Assembly: GCA_017621795.1 (NCBI GenBank)
Contig: JAGASJ010000012.1
Span: forward strand, 1-63,041
Source of the DNA: Oscillospiraceae bacterium
GTDB lineage: Bacteria > Bacillota > Clostridia > Oscillospirales > Oscillospiraceae
Reading direction: 5' to 3'
Length of the DNA stretch: 63,041 nucleotides
A program made the translations under genes and the position numbers. Shown one piece after another: positions 8,386 through 16,534 of the stretch. The first letter of the stretch is position 1, and the number at the start of each line of letters is the position of its first letter. The notes under the pieces were generated by a model. The model saw nothing but the letters and a program-made list of their open reading frames with translations. It had not been told where the DNA came from and did not search any database.

Positions 8386-8901
8386 TCAGAAGCTCAGGCC
8401 ATCCTCGTCTTCGTCGTCCTCATCCTCGTCGTCATCCACGACGAACTCCAGAGTCTCGCCGCAGTTAGGGCAGGTCATAGAGCCGTTTTCCAGTGTCTCC
8501 TCGTCGAAGTCGATCACTTCGCCGCAAGCGCACTTTACTTCGTAAATGGTGGTCTCTTCGTCGCCGAAGTCGAAGCCTTCGTCCTCGAAGTCGTCATCAT
8601 CGAAATAATCCTCGTCGTCATCGTCGCAATCGCAATCACAGTCGCAGTCACAATCGCAGTCGCAATCATCATAGTCGTCCTCGTCCATGATGAAGTCTTC
8701 GATGGCGTCCAGATCCTCTTCAATTTCGTCCAGCTCGTCGGAGATGGCGATGGTGGTCTCCTCCACGTCGGTCAGGCGGCGGGTCACATCACCCAGCAAA
8801 TCCACGATTGCGGAAATCATCTGACCTTCGGGTTTTTCGGTGTCCAGCTTCAGGCCATCCATCAAGCCCTTCAGGTAGGCAGCCTTTTCGGAAATCGTCA
8901 T
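8386..8901 (-). CDS. CD1247-type acidic protein with (Cys-Asp)7 tract and zinc ribbon
   Basis: The 171-residue protein has four parts. Residues 1-40 resemble the CD1247 N-terminal domain (MTISEKAAYLKGLMDGL). Residues 41-72 form an acidic, probably helical segment. Residues 73-118 are strongly acidic and hold a (CD)7 tract, with Cys at every second position from 80 to 92. Residues 120-155 form a zinc ribbon with Cys124, 126, 144 and 147 (KCACGEV, MTCPNCGE), followed by an Asp/Glu tail. The repeat uses a mixture of Cys and Asp codons (TGC/TGT, GAC/GAT), so it is not a fresh slippage product. Metal binding is a reasonable inference; the function is unknown. It lies between efp and rarA, with AAGGAG before the ATG. 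Confidence 0.85.
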   Translation of the reverse strand: MTISEKAAYLKGLMDGLKLDTEKPEGQMISAIVDLLGDVTRRLTDVEETTIAISDELDEIEEDLDAIEDFIMDEDDYDDCDCDCDCDCDCDCDDDDEDYFDDDDFEDEGFDFGDEETTIYEVKCACGEVIDFDEETLENGSMTCPNCGETLEFVVDDDEDEDDEDEDGLSF

Positions 8902-8911
8902 ATCTTACTCC

Positions 8912-9472
8912 TTATTTTGCACGACCCAGATATTCACCGGTGGTGGTGTCGATCTGAATCTTCTCGCCTTCGTTGATGAACAGAGGCACCTTCACCTCTG
9001 CGCCGGTCTCAACAGTAGCGGGCTTCAGTGTGTTGGTAGCAGTGTTGCCTGCGAAGCCGGGCTCGGTAGCGGTAACGACCAGGTCTACAAAGCGGGGTGC
9101 TTCGATGCCGAACACCTTGCCCTTGTAGCTCATAATGGTGCAGGTGTCGTTTTCCTTAACGAAACGGAAGCTGTCGTCCAGAACGTCCTTCTCGATGGGC
9201 TCCATCTCGTAGGTCTCGTTGTCCATGAAGTAGTACAGGTCGCCATCGTTGTAGGAATACTCCATCTTGCGTCTTTCGATATATGCGGTGGGGTACTTGT
9301 CACTGGGGTTGAAGGTGGTTTCAGTCACGCCGCCGGTGATGACGTTCTTCATCTTTACACGGACGAATGCGGCACCCTTGCCGGGCTTAACGTGCTGGAA
9401 CTCGATAATCTGCATAACCTTACCGTCCATATCGAAGGTAATGCCATTTCTGAAATCGCTTACGGAAATCAT
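8912..9472 (-). CDS. efp: Translation elongation factor P
   Basis: The 186-residue protein has the three-domain EF-P sequence: the KOW-like domain with the loop VKPGKGAAFVR (Lys32 at the tip, the residue usually modified or interacting with the P-site tRNA), then two OB-fold domains ending TTTGEYLGRAK. It relieves ribosome stalling at proline runs. Relevant substrates are close by, such as the Pro-rich cell-wall proteins at 17003 and 21670. AGGAGG precedes the ATG. It lies in a minus-strand cluster with the M24 peptidase and yqeG. Confidence 0.98.
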   Translation of the reverse strand: MISVSDFRNGITFDMDGKVMQIIEFQHVKPGKGAAFVRVKMKNVITGGVTETTFNPSDKYPTAYIERRKMEYSYNDGDLYYFMDNETYEMEPIEKDVLDDSFRFVKENDTCTIMSYKGKVFGIEAPRFVDLVVTATEPGFAGNTATNTLKPATVETGAEVKVPLFINEGEKIQIDTTTGEYLGRAK

Positions 9473-9609
9473 ATTTTTATCCTCCTAAGAATATACCTTT
9501 TACAAGGTTTGTTTATATGCACAAAGTTCGCGCCAATATTTTAACCGATAAATTCGCAAAAAGCAATAGGAAAAATCGCTTTTTTACAGAAATATCCTGT
9601 TTATTCCCG

Positions 9610-10680
9610 TTATCCTTCCACGATGATGAGGTTTTTGGGACTATGGGTGATGTTTTCACAACCGGATTCGGTGAAAATCACCACATCTTCAATACGAACG
9701 CCGAACTTTCCGGGCAGGTAGATCCCCGGCTCTGCGGAGCAGATCATCCCCGCTTCCATGGGTACGGTGCCTGCTACGCTGCATCCGGGGGCTTCGTGCA
9801 CCTCCATACCCAGGCAGTGACCGTAGCTGTGTCCGAAATAAGGACCGTAACCGGCATCGGTGATCACCTGACGTGCCGCACCGTCCACATCCTTACCCAG
9901 CACACCTGCCTTGGATGCTGCGATGCCTGCCTGCTGTGCCTTCAGCACCGTGTCGTATACCTTCTGCATTTCCTCGGTGGCATAGCCCACTGCCACGGTA
10001 CGGGTCATATCGGCACAATAGCCGTTATACAGCGCGCCAAAGTCCATAGTAATAAAGTCACCGGCTTGGATCTTGCGGTCACCGGGAACACCGTGGGGCA
10101 TAGAGGAATTGGGACCGGATACCACGATGGGATCGAAGGACATATTGTCTGCGCCGTTTTTGTACAGGCAGTAGATCAGCTCAGCGGCCAATTCCTTTTC
10201 GGTCATACCGATCTTGATACGGGGCAAGACCTCTGCAAATGCCTTGTCGGTGATCTCCTGCGCTTTGCGCATAATATCCAGCTCCCAGGGCTCTTTTACA
10301 GAACGGAAGCCGTAGATCTTGCTGTTATAAGGCACAAGCTTTGCATTGAGCTTTTCTTCATAGGACCGCAGCTCCCGGACGGTGAGATAATCCTCTTCAT
10401 AGCCCAAAGTGTGCACACCGAAGTCGGCAATGGCATCATTGAGCCGCTTTGCGAAGGGAAACTCCCGATTGACTTCCAGCACGTGAAAGCCCTGAATGCC
10501 GTTTTCTGCAGATTCGATATAGCGGCTGTCGGTAAAGTAGCGGCAGCCCTTCTTTGTGACGATGGCAACACCCTCGGCAATGTCAAACTCCGCACCGTAC
10601 ATACGGCTGTAGCGGCTGGTCAGCAGCAGACCGTCTACCTCATCGGTCAGCACGCTTAAATACTTTTCAATATTTTTCAT
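9610..10680 (-). CDS. Xaa-Pro aminopeptidase/dipeptidase, M24B family
   Basis: The 356-residue protein has a creatinase-like N-terminal domain and a pita-bread peptidase domain. Metal-site motifs are MDFGALYNGYCADMTRT (two Asp), GHSYGHCLGMEVHEAPG (His), CSAEPGIYLPG (Glu) and VRIEDVVIF (Glu), the Asp-Asp-His-Glu-Glu set for two divalent metals. It cleaves peptides at an X-Pro bond in the cytoplasm. AGGAGG precedes the start, which overlaps the yqeG stop by four bases (ATGA). M24B-efp adjacency is common in Firmicutes. A choice between pepP, pepQ and ypdF is not possible from sequence alone. Confidence 0.93.
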   Translation of the reverse strand: MKNIEKYLSVLTDEVDGLLLTSRYSRMYGAEFDIAEGVAIVTKKGCRYFTDSRYIESAENGIQGFHVLEVNREFPFAKRLNDAIADFGVHTLGYEEDYLTVRELRSYEEKLNAKLVPYNSKIYGFRSVKEPWELDIMRKAQEITDKAFAEVLPRIKIGMTEKELAAELIYCLYKNGADNMSFDPIVVSGPNSSMPHGVPGDRKIQAGDFITMDFGALYNGYCADMTRTVAVGYATEEMQKVYDTVLKAQQAGIAASKAGVLGKDVDGAARQVITDAGYGPYFGHSYGHCLGMEVHEAPGCSVAGTVPMEAGMICSAEPGIYLPGKFGVRIEDVVIFTESGCENITHSPKNLIIVEG

Positions 10681-11180
10681 TTTGTGATCCTCCTGTTTCT
10701 GGAAATAAAACGCATCGGCAGCTCCAGTACATAACGGGCCTTCAGGGGCAGGTTGTGGTTATGGATGGGCTGCACCAAAATAGACGTTACCTTACAGCCG
10801 TTGCCGCCTAAAGTGTCGGTAAAGATCTGGTCACCCACAATGGCGGCGTTTTTGGGGTCGATGTTATATTTTTGCAGGCACTGCCGTATTCCCTTGGGAA
10901 AGGGCTTTTTGGAGTGGGTAATGCAGTCCAGCCCGTTTTCTTTGCAAAATGTGGGTACTCTCTGCTTTTTACTGTTGGATACCACGCAAAGCTGCACCCC
11001 GGCATCCTTCAGATCCTTTAGCCACTGCATCACCTCTTGGGTGGGGGTATTGGTGGTGTAGGGCACGATGGTATTGTCAAAATCCATCATTAAAAGCGCA
11101 ATATTCTGACTTTTCAAAAAGGCGGGCGTGATCTCCAAAACCGTCTTGGCGCGCCATTTTGGCAATAAGGATAAAGACAT
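10677..11180 (-). CDS. yqeG: YqeG-family HAD IIIA phosphatase
   Basis: This 167-residue HAD-superfamily protein has motif I MMDFDNTIVPY (nucleophile and acid Asp), motif II VVSNSKK, the Lys region FPKGIRQCL and motif III AAIVGDQIFTDTLGG. The family resembles YqeG of B. subtilis and phosphatidylglycerolphosphate phosphatases of plants and yeast. The bacterial substrate is not settled. It heads the minus-strand group yqeG-M24-efp-CD1247-like and diverges from the unknown gene and spoIVA. Confidence 0.92.
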   Translation of the reverse strand: MSLSLLPKWRAKTVLEITPAFLKSQNIALLMMDFDNTIVPYTTNTPTQEVMQWLKDLKDAGVQLCVVSNSKKQRVPTFCKENGLDCITHSKKPFPKGIRQCLQKYNIDPKNAAIVGDQIFTDTLGGNGCKVTSILVQPIHNHNLPLKARYVLELPMRFISRNRRITK

Positions 11181-11244
11181 ATTATTCTTCCTCTTTCATA
11201 GCATACATACATAGCAACTATACCACACAAGGGAGCATTTGTCT

Positions 11245-11958
11245 ATGGTTTTTCCCATTTATCTTGCCATGACGGTGGCAGAGCTTTCTGCCGTATCCGA
11301 CAATCCATACGGCTGCGGAATAATGGCCCAATGTTTTTCTTCTCAGGGCAGTGGGCCGGGGTATCTGCCGGAAGCCGTGCCTGAGGATTTTGTGCTTCTG
11401 CTCAACGACCACGTTCCCTTTGACGGACACGATATTTTTCGGATCGGCAGTCACCTTGCGCAGTACTGTCGGCAGAAAAAACCACGGGCAGTGATTTTGG
11501 ATTTTCAGCGGCCCTTCACACCCAGTCTGCAGGAGCTGACGGTCCATTTAAGCGCCTGCCTGTCTGTGCCGGTGATTCCTCCCCCGGCCTACTGCAACGA
11601 CGGTCCGGTTTTTCTTCCCCCTGTGCCCACAAACAAGAGCCCCCAAAAGGTTTTAGCCCCCTGGAAGGGGCGGGAGATCTGGCTGGAGATCGCGTTTTTA
11701 GGGCAGGAGTTTTCCGTGACTGAAAAAGGGTGCAGCATCACTTCCCTATCCTATCCCCTCAGGGACACGCCGCTTTATGACGGGCAGGCCTTCTGCCACT
11801 ACCGCATCGAGGAGACAGATGATGCGGTGCTTTTTCGGTTGCACAGGACCCGGGACGATCACACCCTTTTTCTGCAGGAGGCGGCTAAAATGGGTGTTTG
11901 CGGCGCAATCGGCCTATTTCAGGAATACAGCTTGTGCCGCGCGCATACATTCAAGTAG
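11245..11958 (+). CDS. Unrecognised protein upstream of spoIVA
   Basis: I do not recognise this 237-residue protein. It starts at an ATG nine bases after GGGAG; a TTG two codons earlier is too close to that site. It has no signal peptide or membrane segment. It has the feel of a soluble alpha/beta protein with the strand-like segment PRAVILDFQRP and a C-terminal GVCGAIGLFQEY, which could suit a TIM-barrel fold, but this is weak. It ends 20 bases before the spoIVA start, so the two are probably co-transcribed and it may be expressed during sporulation. Confidence 0.7.
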   Translation: MVFPIYLAMTVAELSAVSDNPYGCGIMAQCFSSQGSGPGYLPEAVPEDFVLLLNDHVPFDGHDIFRIGSHLAQYCRQKKPRAVILDFQRPFTPSLQELTVHLSACLSVPVIPPPAYCNDGPVFLPPVPTNKSPQKVLAPWKGREIWLEIAFLGQEFSVTEKGCSITSLSYPLRDTPLYDGQAFCHYRIEETDDAVLFRLHRTRDDHTLFLQEAAKMGVCGAIGLFQEYSLCRAHTFK

Positions 11959-11978
11959 ACCAATCAAGGAGGCAGGCT

Positions 11979-13442
11979 ATGGAACATATTTACAAGGATA
12001 TTGCCGCCCGTACACAGGGCAATATTTATATCGGTGTTGTCGGCCCCGTCAGGACCGGTAAATCCACTTTTATCAAGCGGGTCATGGAGGAAATGGTGAT
12101 CCCCAACATTGACGAGCCATACCGTCGGGAACGGGCAAAGGATGAGCTTCCTCAGAGCGGCTCGGGGAAAACCATTATGACCAGCGAACCAAAATTCATC
12201 CCCGAGGAGGCTGTGGAGATCTCCCCGGACGGCACCGCCACAATGCGGGTACGGATGATCGATTCTGTGGGATATATGGTAGATGGGGCTGTGGGTGCTG
12301 AGGAGGACGGCGTGCCGCGGATGGTGGCGACGCCCTGGTATGACCACGAAATCCCCATGCCGGAGGCGGCGGAAATCGGCACCCGAAAGGTGATGCAGGA
12401 GCACTGCTCCATCGGCCTCGTCATCACCACAGACGGCAGTATTACAGACATCCCCCGCAAGGATTATTTGGATGCGGAAAGGCGCGCCATTACGGATATG
12501 AAGGCTACAGGAAAGCCCTTTTTGGTGATCATCAACAGCCGCGATCCCAATTCCGATGAGGCCCTTTCGGTGCAGAAGTATATTCGGGAGCATTTTGATG
12601 TGGAGCCTGCCGTTGCAGACTGTCAGGCGCTCAGCAGCGAGGGCATCAATGGGCTTCTGAAGTCCCTTTTGTACGCCTTCCCCATGACACAGCTGCAGGT
12701 GCATCTCCCCCGATGGATGGATGCTTTGGAGTGCTCTCACCCCATCAAGGCCTCCCTGTGCGAAGCACTGATCACAAGAGTTCAGCAAATCGAAACCCTG
12801 GCACAGGCCGCCCCTACCCTGCAGAAGCTTCGGGAGCTGGAGGATGTTTTAGACTTTTCCATTCAGAACGTGGACCTGGCAACCGGTACTGTTTGCTGCA
12901 CCATCACCTTCCCGGAAAAGCTGTTTTATGAGATCTTAAGCAAGCGTACCGGTATGGACATTGGCAGTGACGGCGAGCTGATGCAGATTCTGACCCAGCT
13001 GGCGCAAATCAAAAAGGAATACGATAAGATCTCCGATGCGATGGCACAGGTGCAGGCTACCGGCTATGGCGTTGTGATGCCCACTGCCCAGGAAATGAAG
13101 CTGGAAAAGCCGGAATTGGTGCGCAAAAACGGCAGCTTCGGTGTGAAATTAAAGGCCGGTGCGCCCTCCATTCACATGATCCGCGTGGATGTGGACACGG
13201 AGATCAGCCCCATGGTGGGTGACGAGAAGCAATCCAAGGATTTGGTGGACTTTTTGACCGGTGAAGAGCCTGAAAAGCTTTGGGAGAGCAATATTTTTGG
13301 AAAATCGGTGGGCTCTATGATCCAGGAGGGGCTGACCTCCAAGCTGCTGCGCACGCCGGATGAAGTGCGTGGGCGCTTCCGTGGTACGCTTTCAAGAGTG
13401 GTCAACGAAGGGGCAAACGGCCTGATCTGTTTGATCTTGTAG
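11979..13442 (+). CDS. spoIVA: Stage IV sporulation ATPase SpoIVA
   Basis: The 487-residue protein (about 492 in B. subtilis) has the N-terminal translation-factor-like ATPase with Walker A GPVRTGKST (Lys28), the SpoIVA signatures TIMTSEPKFIPEEAVEI and RMIDSVGYMVDGA, and the SpoIVA middle and C-terminal domains ending FRGTLSRVVNEGANGLICLIL. It polymerises on the forespore surface as the base of the spore coat. The start at 11979 follows AAGGAGG; the longer frame reading into it from 11898 lies in the upstream gene. Together with sigE/spoIIGA it shows the organism has the endospore programme. Confidence 0.97.
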   Translation: MEHIYKDIAARTQGNIYIGVVGPVRTGKSTFIKRVMEEMVIPNIDEPYRRERAKDELPQSGSGKTIMTSEPKFIPEEAVEISPDGTATMRVRMIDSVGYMVDGAVGAEEDGVPRMVATPWYDHEIPMPEAAEIGTRKVMQEHCSIGLVITTDGSITDIPRKDYLDAERRAITDMKATGKPFLVIINSRDPNSDEALSVQKYIREHFDVEPAVADCQALSSEGINGLLKSLLYAFPMTQLQVHLPRWMDALECSHPIKASLCEALITRVQQIETLAQAAPTLQKLRELEDVLDFSIQNVDLATGTVCCTITFPEKLFYEILSKRTGMDIGSDGELMQILTQLAQIKKEYDKISDAMAQVQATGYGVVMPTAQEMKLEKPELVRKNGSFGVKLKAGAPSIHMIRVDVDTEISPMVGDEKQSKDLVDFLTGEEPEKLWESNIFGKSVGSMIQEGLTSKLLRTPDEVRGRFRGTLSRVVNEGANGLICLIL

Positions 13443-13477
13443 CCTGTAACGCAGTACAAAATCTATTTGGGGAGCAA

Positions 13478-13521
13478 AACCACCGCCTACAAATACAAGA
13501 GCCTTTTGGAAGCATAAAAAC
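13478..13521 (+). repeat. 44-base dispersed repeat, copy 1
   Basis: Bases 13478-13521 match 15853-15896 without gaps at 39 of 44 positions (five mismatches). Both copies are intergenic and in the same orientation. Copy 1 runs into the terminator of spoIVA. No open frame of its own is seen. Confidence 0.8.
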
Positions 13522-13556
13522 ACATCCACCGGCCTAGGCAGGTGGATGTGTTTTTT
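13516..13556. terminator. Bidirectional terminator between spoIVA and the ASKHA gene
   Basis: A ten-base-pair stem (13521-13530 with 13541-13550) is extended by an A5/T6 pair. Its right T run overlaps the stop codon of the convergent gene. Confidence 0.9.
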
Positions 13557-15081
13557 ACAGTTTGACAGATGGGAAGCGTTTCATATCCGTATGGGGAATG
13601 AATTTTGCCGCCTGCATCCGGATGAGAAAGTCCGGGACGGATGCAAACTGCACGCAATAAATGTTTTCTGCCAATTCTTTAGCTTCTTTCAGCTTGGAAT
13701 GGTCTAAAAGCATGGTCCTTGCGCCGTCCAAAGAGCTGTTTTTCAGAAGCGAAAATTTTTCCCGCGGCAAATCCGGGAATATGCCGATGGTGATGGCAGA
13801 TTCCAGGTCAGAATGGGCGGGAAACGCACCGGATAAGTATAGGTGGGCAATATCCTCCGTGGTCACCCCTGCCGTTTCCAAAATGCAGTCTACCATGGTA
13901 TAGGCCGCCGCCTTGGTATCCAGATATTGGTTGATGTCCGTTTGGGAAAAATACAGGGGCACACCGGTGGCAGATTCCTCTGCGGTGGCATATACGGCGG
14001 CATACTCATTTTCTTCCTGCAGGAACACGATCCGATGGGATGTGGCAGGCTCCAAAATGCCTGCGATATTGATCCAGCCGTTTTGCCGCATTTGCGCCAG
14101 CAGGTCGATGATGCCGCTGCCACAGATGCCCACAGGCTTTTGACTGCCGATGGTGGTAAAGGTCAGATCCTTTCCACAGATCTTGACAGCATCAATGGCA
14201 CCGGGTGCGGCGCGCATACCGTATTTACTGATGTAGCCCTCTAATGCAGGTCCTGCCGCACCGGCACCGGCGATCATCCAGTCCCGATTGCCGATGACCA
14301 GCTCGCCGTTGGTGCCGATATCAAAGAACATATTGGTCTGCTCTTTTTTATGGATATCCAGCACCAAAAGACCGCTGACGATGTCACCGCCCACATAATT
14401 GGAGGCAGCGGGAATGATGTATATAAGTCCGTCAAAATCCATCCCCAGCTCCCTGCCCCACAGAAAGCCCGGCGCGGTAGAGACCGGGGCATAGGGAGAT
14501 GCAAATACCGTCCACCCATCCAGCCCCAGCAGAAAGTGGATCATGGTGGTGTTGCCGGAGAGGATCATAATAGGGCACTTTTCGGCGTGTATGCCTGTGC
14601 TGTCTGTCAGCTTTTCAAAAAGCAGACGGAAGGTATCATTGGTGGCTTTCTGCAGGTCTTTTCTGTGGTTGCGGTCTTCCATGGCGTAGGTAATGCGGGT
14701 GAGGATATCCGTGCCATGGGCCGTCTGCCCGTTTACGGCGGTTTCCTCCCCAATGACTGCACCGGAATGCAGGTCTACCAGCTGCGCCACAATGGTCGTA
14801 GAGCCGTAATCCACTGCAAGGCCGTAGTGGTGGGCTGTGGTGTCGCCGGGCTCTATGTCGGTAACGACCCAGTCGTATTCCCGATGCACCAACGTGACCG
14901 TAATGTCAAAGCCTGCGTCACGGCACATCGGATATAATTTCTCAATGACCTTCAGGGGGAAGACGATGTGCTCGTAGCCCAAGGTATTCAGCGCCAATTC
15001 AATACGACGATGATCGCTGACAGCCACTTCTTCTGTGGGCATTTTCAAGCTTAAATATTCTTTTTTACTGAAACAGCTCAT
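13555..15081 (-). CDS. ASKHA-domain protein related to corrinoid activators (RACo-like)
   Basis: The 508-residue protein has the actin-like ATPase core of DUF4445/RACo proteins: GLAVDYGSTTIVAQLVDL (phosphate 1), NGQTAHGTDILTRI, ILSGNTTMIHFLLGL, FFDIGTNGELVIGN (phosphate 2), GAGAAGPALEG, KPVGICGSGIID and LYLSGAFP. RACo proteins reduce the inactive Co(II) state of corrinoid proteins using an N-terminal 2Fe-2S domain. That domain is absent; the N terminus is a short region with no ferredoxin Cys set. No corrinoid protein or methyltransferase is nearby. The start at 15081 follows GAGGAGG. Its partner is unknown. Confidence 0.85.
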   Translation of the reverse strand: MSCFSKKEYLSLKMPTEEVAVSDHRRIELALNTLGYEHIVFPLKVIEKLYPMCRDAGFDITVTLVHREYDWVVTDIEPGDTTAHHYGLAVDYGSTTIVAQLVDLHSGAVIGEETAVNGQTAHGTDILTRITYAMEDRNHRKDLQKATNDTFRLLFEKLTDSTGIHAEKCPIMILSGNTTMIHFLLGLDGWTVFASPYAPVSTAPGFLWGRELGMDFDGLIYIIPAASNYVGGDIVSGLLVLDIHKKEQTNMFFDIGTNGELVIGNRDWMIAGAGAAGPALEGYISKYGMRAAPGAIDAVKICGKDLTFTTIGSQKPVGICGSGIIDLLAQMRQNGWINIAGILEPATSHRIVFLQEENEYAAVYATAEESATGVPLYFSQTDINQYLDTKAAAYTMVDCILETAGVTTEDIAHLYLSGAFPAHSDLESAITIGIFPDLPREKFSLLKNSSLDGARTMLLDHSKLKEAKELAENIYCVQFASVPDFLIRMQAAKFIPHTDMKRFPSVKL

Positions 15082-15109
15082 AAATGCCTCCTCTTGCTTT
15101 TGCATAAAT

Positions 15110-15134
15110 GCGGTACAGCAAAAGACTGTACCGC
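15110..15134 (-). terminator. Hairpin between ferritin and the ASKHA gene
   Basis: A nine-base-pair stem (15110-15118 with 15126-15134) has a seven-base loop. T runs are better on the plus strand than on the minus strand, so it may only attenuate read-through from ferritin. Confidence 0.55.
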
Positions 15135-15168
15135 TTTTATTGTGCTGTTTAAAAATCCTTTTAGGTGC

Positions 15169-15681
15169 TTAAAGCACCAGAGACGGTGCGGTGTAAACTC
15201 TTGCCGCCAGCTCCTGATTGAGCATATAAAGACTCTTGGGATCAGAGCCAAACAGCTCCATCTTTGTGATCAGATCGTGGGCGTTGGTTTCCTCTTCGCC
15301 TTGCTCCTTCACAAACCAGTCGAGAAACTGCATTGTACGGAAGTCCTTTACCTCGTATGCAGCGGCATAAATCTCGTTAATCAGAGCGGTCACATATTCC
15401 TCGTGCTCAAGGCCGGCTTTGAGCACATCCAGATGGCAGGTAAAAACCTTATCCGGCTTCGGGATGGCCTCCAGTGTCACCTTCTGATTTTCATTCTGGA
15501 GGTACTGATAAAACAGCATTGCGTGGTCCCGCTCCTCCTGCGCCTGAATCTTATACCAGTTGGCAAAACCGTCCAGCCCGGCATCCTCAAAATAGTTGGA
15601 AAAATCCAAATAAAGATAAGCAGAATAAAACTCTTTGTTGATCTGCTGATTTAAAAGCTTATGCACATTTGCCTGCATCAT
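15169..15681 (-). CDS. Ferritin (iron storage)
   Basis: The 170-residue protein has the four-helix ferritin fold of the bacterial non-heme type. Ferroxidase ligands appear as Glu in NKEFYSAYLYLD, the AQEERDHAMLFYQYL helix (Glu and His) and KEQGEEETNAHDL. It oxidises Fe(II) and stores it as a mineral in a 24-mer shell. The start is one of two adjacent ATGs after AAGGGAG. A consensus-like promoter lies 60 bases upstream. No Fur box is obvious. Confidence 0.96.
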   Translation of the reverse strand: MMQANVHKLLNQQINKEFYSAYLYLDFSNYFEDAGLDGFANWYKIQAQEERDHAMLFYQYLQNENQKVTLEAIPKPDKVFTCHLDVLKAGLEHEEYVTALINEIYAAAYEVKDFRTMQFLDWFVKEQGEEETNAHDLITKMELFGSDPKSLYMLNQELAARVYTAPSLVL

Positions 15682-15739
15682 TATTCTCCCTTATTCCAAA
15701 TATCCATTTTCCGTAAGCCACGGAAATTTTGGTGTTCTT

Positions 15740-15768
15740 ATTATACCATCCATTTGTGAACATTTCAA
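15740..15768 (-). promoter_or_regulatory. Promoter of ferritin
   Basis: On the minus strand TTGAAA (15763-15768) and TATAAT (15740-15745) are separated by 17 bases. Confidence 0.8.
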
Positions 15769-15852
15769 GAGATTTGACCCGGTTGTTTCAAAATGCGAAC
15801 ATAATGGGAGACTGCGCATCAGGCAATTGGCAAGGGTCTGCCACATCAGCAG

Positions 15853-15896
15853 AACCACAGCCTACAAATACATTGGACTTTTGGAAGCATAAAAAC
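15853..15896 (+). repeat. 44-base dispersed repeat, copy 2
   Basis: This is the second copy of the repeat at 13478-13521 (39 of 44 identical). It abuts the long inverted repeat at 15907-15957. It lies in the 469-base non-coding stretch 15682-16150, which otherwise holds only the ferritin promoter and hairpins. Confidence 0.8.
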
Positions 15897-15906
15897 AGGG
15901 AGCCAC

Positions 15907-15998
15907 GTTTGAATTGCCCCAGTTTGTGCTGTCCGCACAAACTGGGGCAGTTCAAACCCGTCCCCTACAAAAAACGGGACGGGAAGCCCGTCCCCTAC
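15907..15998. repeat. Long inverted repeat plus direct repeats of CCCGTCCCCTAC
   Basis: Bases 15907-15929 pair with 15935-15957: 23 positions, of which 22 are Watson-Crick and one is a G-T wobble, around a five-base loop. The 12-base word CCCGTCCCCTAC follows at 15957-15968 and again at 15987-15998, with its partner GGGACGGG at 15976-15983 between them, so either copy can form a hairpin. No coding frame is evident. It resembles repetitive intergenic elements of gut Firmicutes. Confidence 0.7.
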
Positions 15999-16150
15999 GC
16001 AGAAAACCGCAAAGGATGGGGATGGAGCGATGTTCAGAAAGGTAGAATTTTGAATGCGAAAACAGACCGCATTCTTTCGCGAAAATGGTGCAAAAGGATG
16101 CGGTCCGTTTATTATAAGGTGGCTGCCAATGGCTGAAAAAACTGGCAGGA

Positions 16151-16501
16151 TTATTTGTTGTTCTTAGCGGTTTTAATGGAGGCGATTAAAAGAATACGAA
16201 TTGTACTGCAAGTCTTGTCCAATGCTTTATACATAGGTTGATCAATATATCCTGTTTTTAAAAGCATTTCAAGCCATTTCCCTGTTTCGCTCGCCTCTTT
16301 TAAGGCTATTTCAAGTTTAGCAATGAAATCTGCTCGGCTATGACCATATTTACTTTCCGCAATATTAGCGCAAATGCTGGTCGCACTTCTTCCAATTTGA
16401 TTGGAAATAATTGTTTCGCGCTTGCTGTGCAGTTCTTTTACCAAAGCAAGGATATCCACAGATAGCTGCATAGAAAGTGTTCCAAGCTTATCTTCCTTCA
16501 T
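16151..16501 (-). CDS. Four-helix-bundle protein (S23/Avd-like, TIGR02436 type)
   Basis: The 116-residue, mostly helical protein carries the family pattern of 23S-rRNA intervening-sequence and Avd-like proteins: QLSVDILALVKEL, SNQIGRSATSICANIAESKYG, FIAKLEIALKEASETGKWLEML and a last helix with STIRILLIASIKT. Avd relatives form pentameric barrels that bind nucleic acid and assist reverse transcriptases in diversity-generating retroelements. No reverse transcriptase or variable repeat is seen here. The start at 16501 follows AGAGGTGA; an ATG 17 codons upstream would run into the first hairpin of the array at 16535. The gene sits directly downstream, on the minus strand, of that eight-hairpin array. 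Confidence 0.85.
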   Translation of the reverse strand: MKEDKLGTLSMQLSVDILALVKELHSKRETIISNQIGRSATSICANIAESKYGHSRADFIAKLEIALKEASETGKWLEMLLKTGYIDQPMYKALDKTCSTIRILLIASIKTAKNNK

Positions 16502-16534
16502 TAAAATCACCTCTGTGCCGATATTAGCATAAAT

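Noticed and set aside
8493-8690. Arg/Ser-rich 65-codon frame on the plus strand
   Set aside because: It is the antisense reading of the acidic Asp/Cys tract.
9517-10659. 380-codon open frame on the plus strand
   Set aside because: It lies antisense to the well-supported M24 peptidase gene, and its translation has no recognisable domain and the His/Gly/Leu-rich look of a shadow frame.
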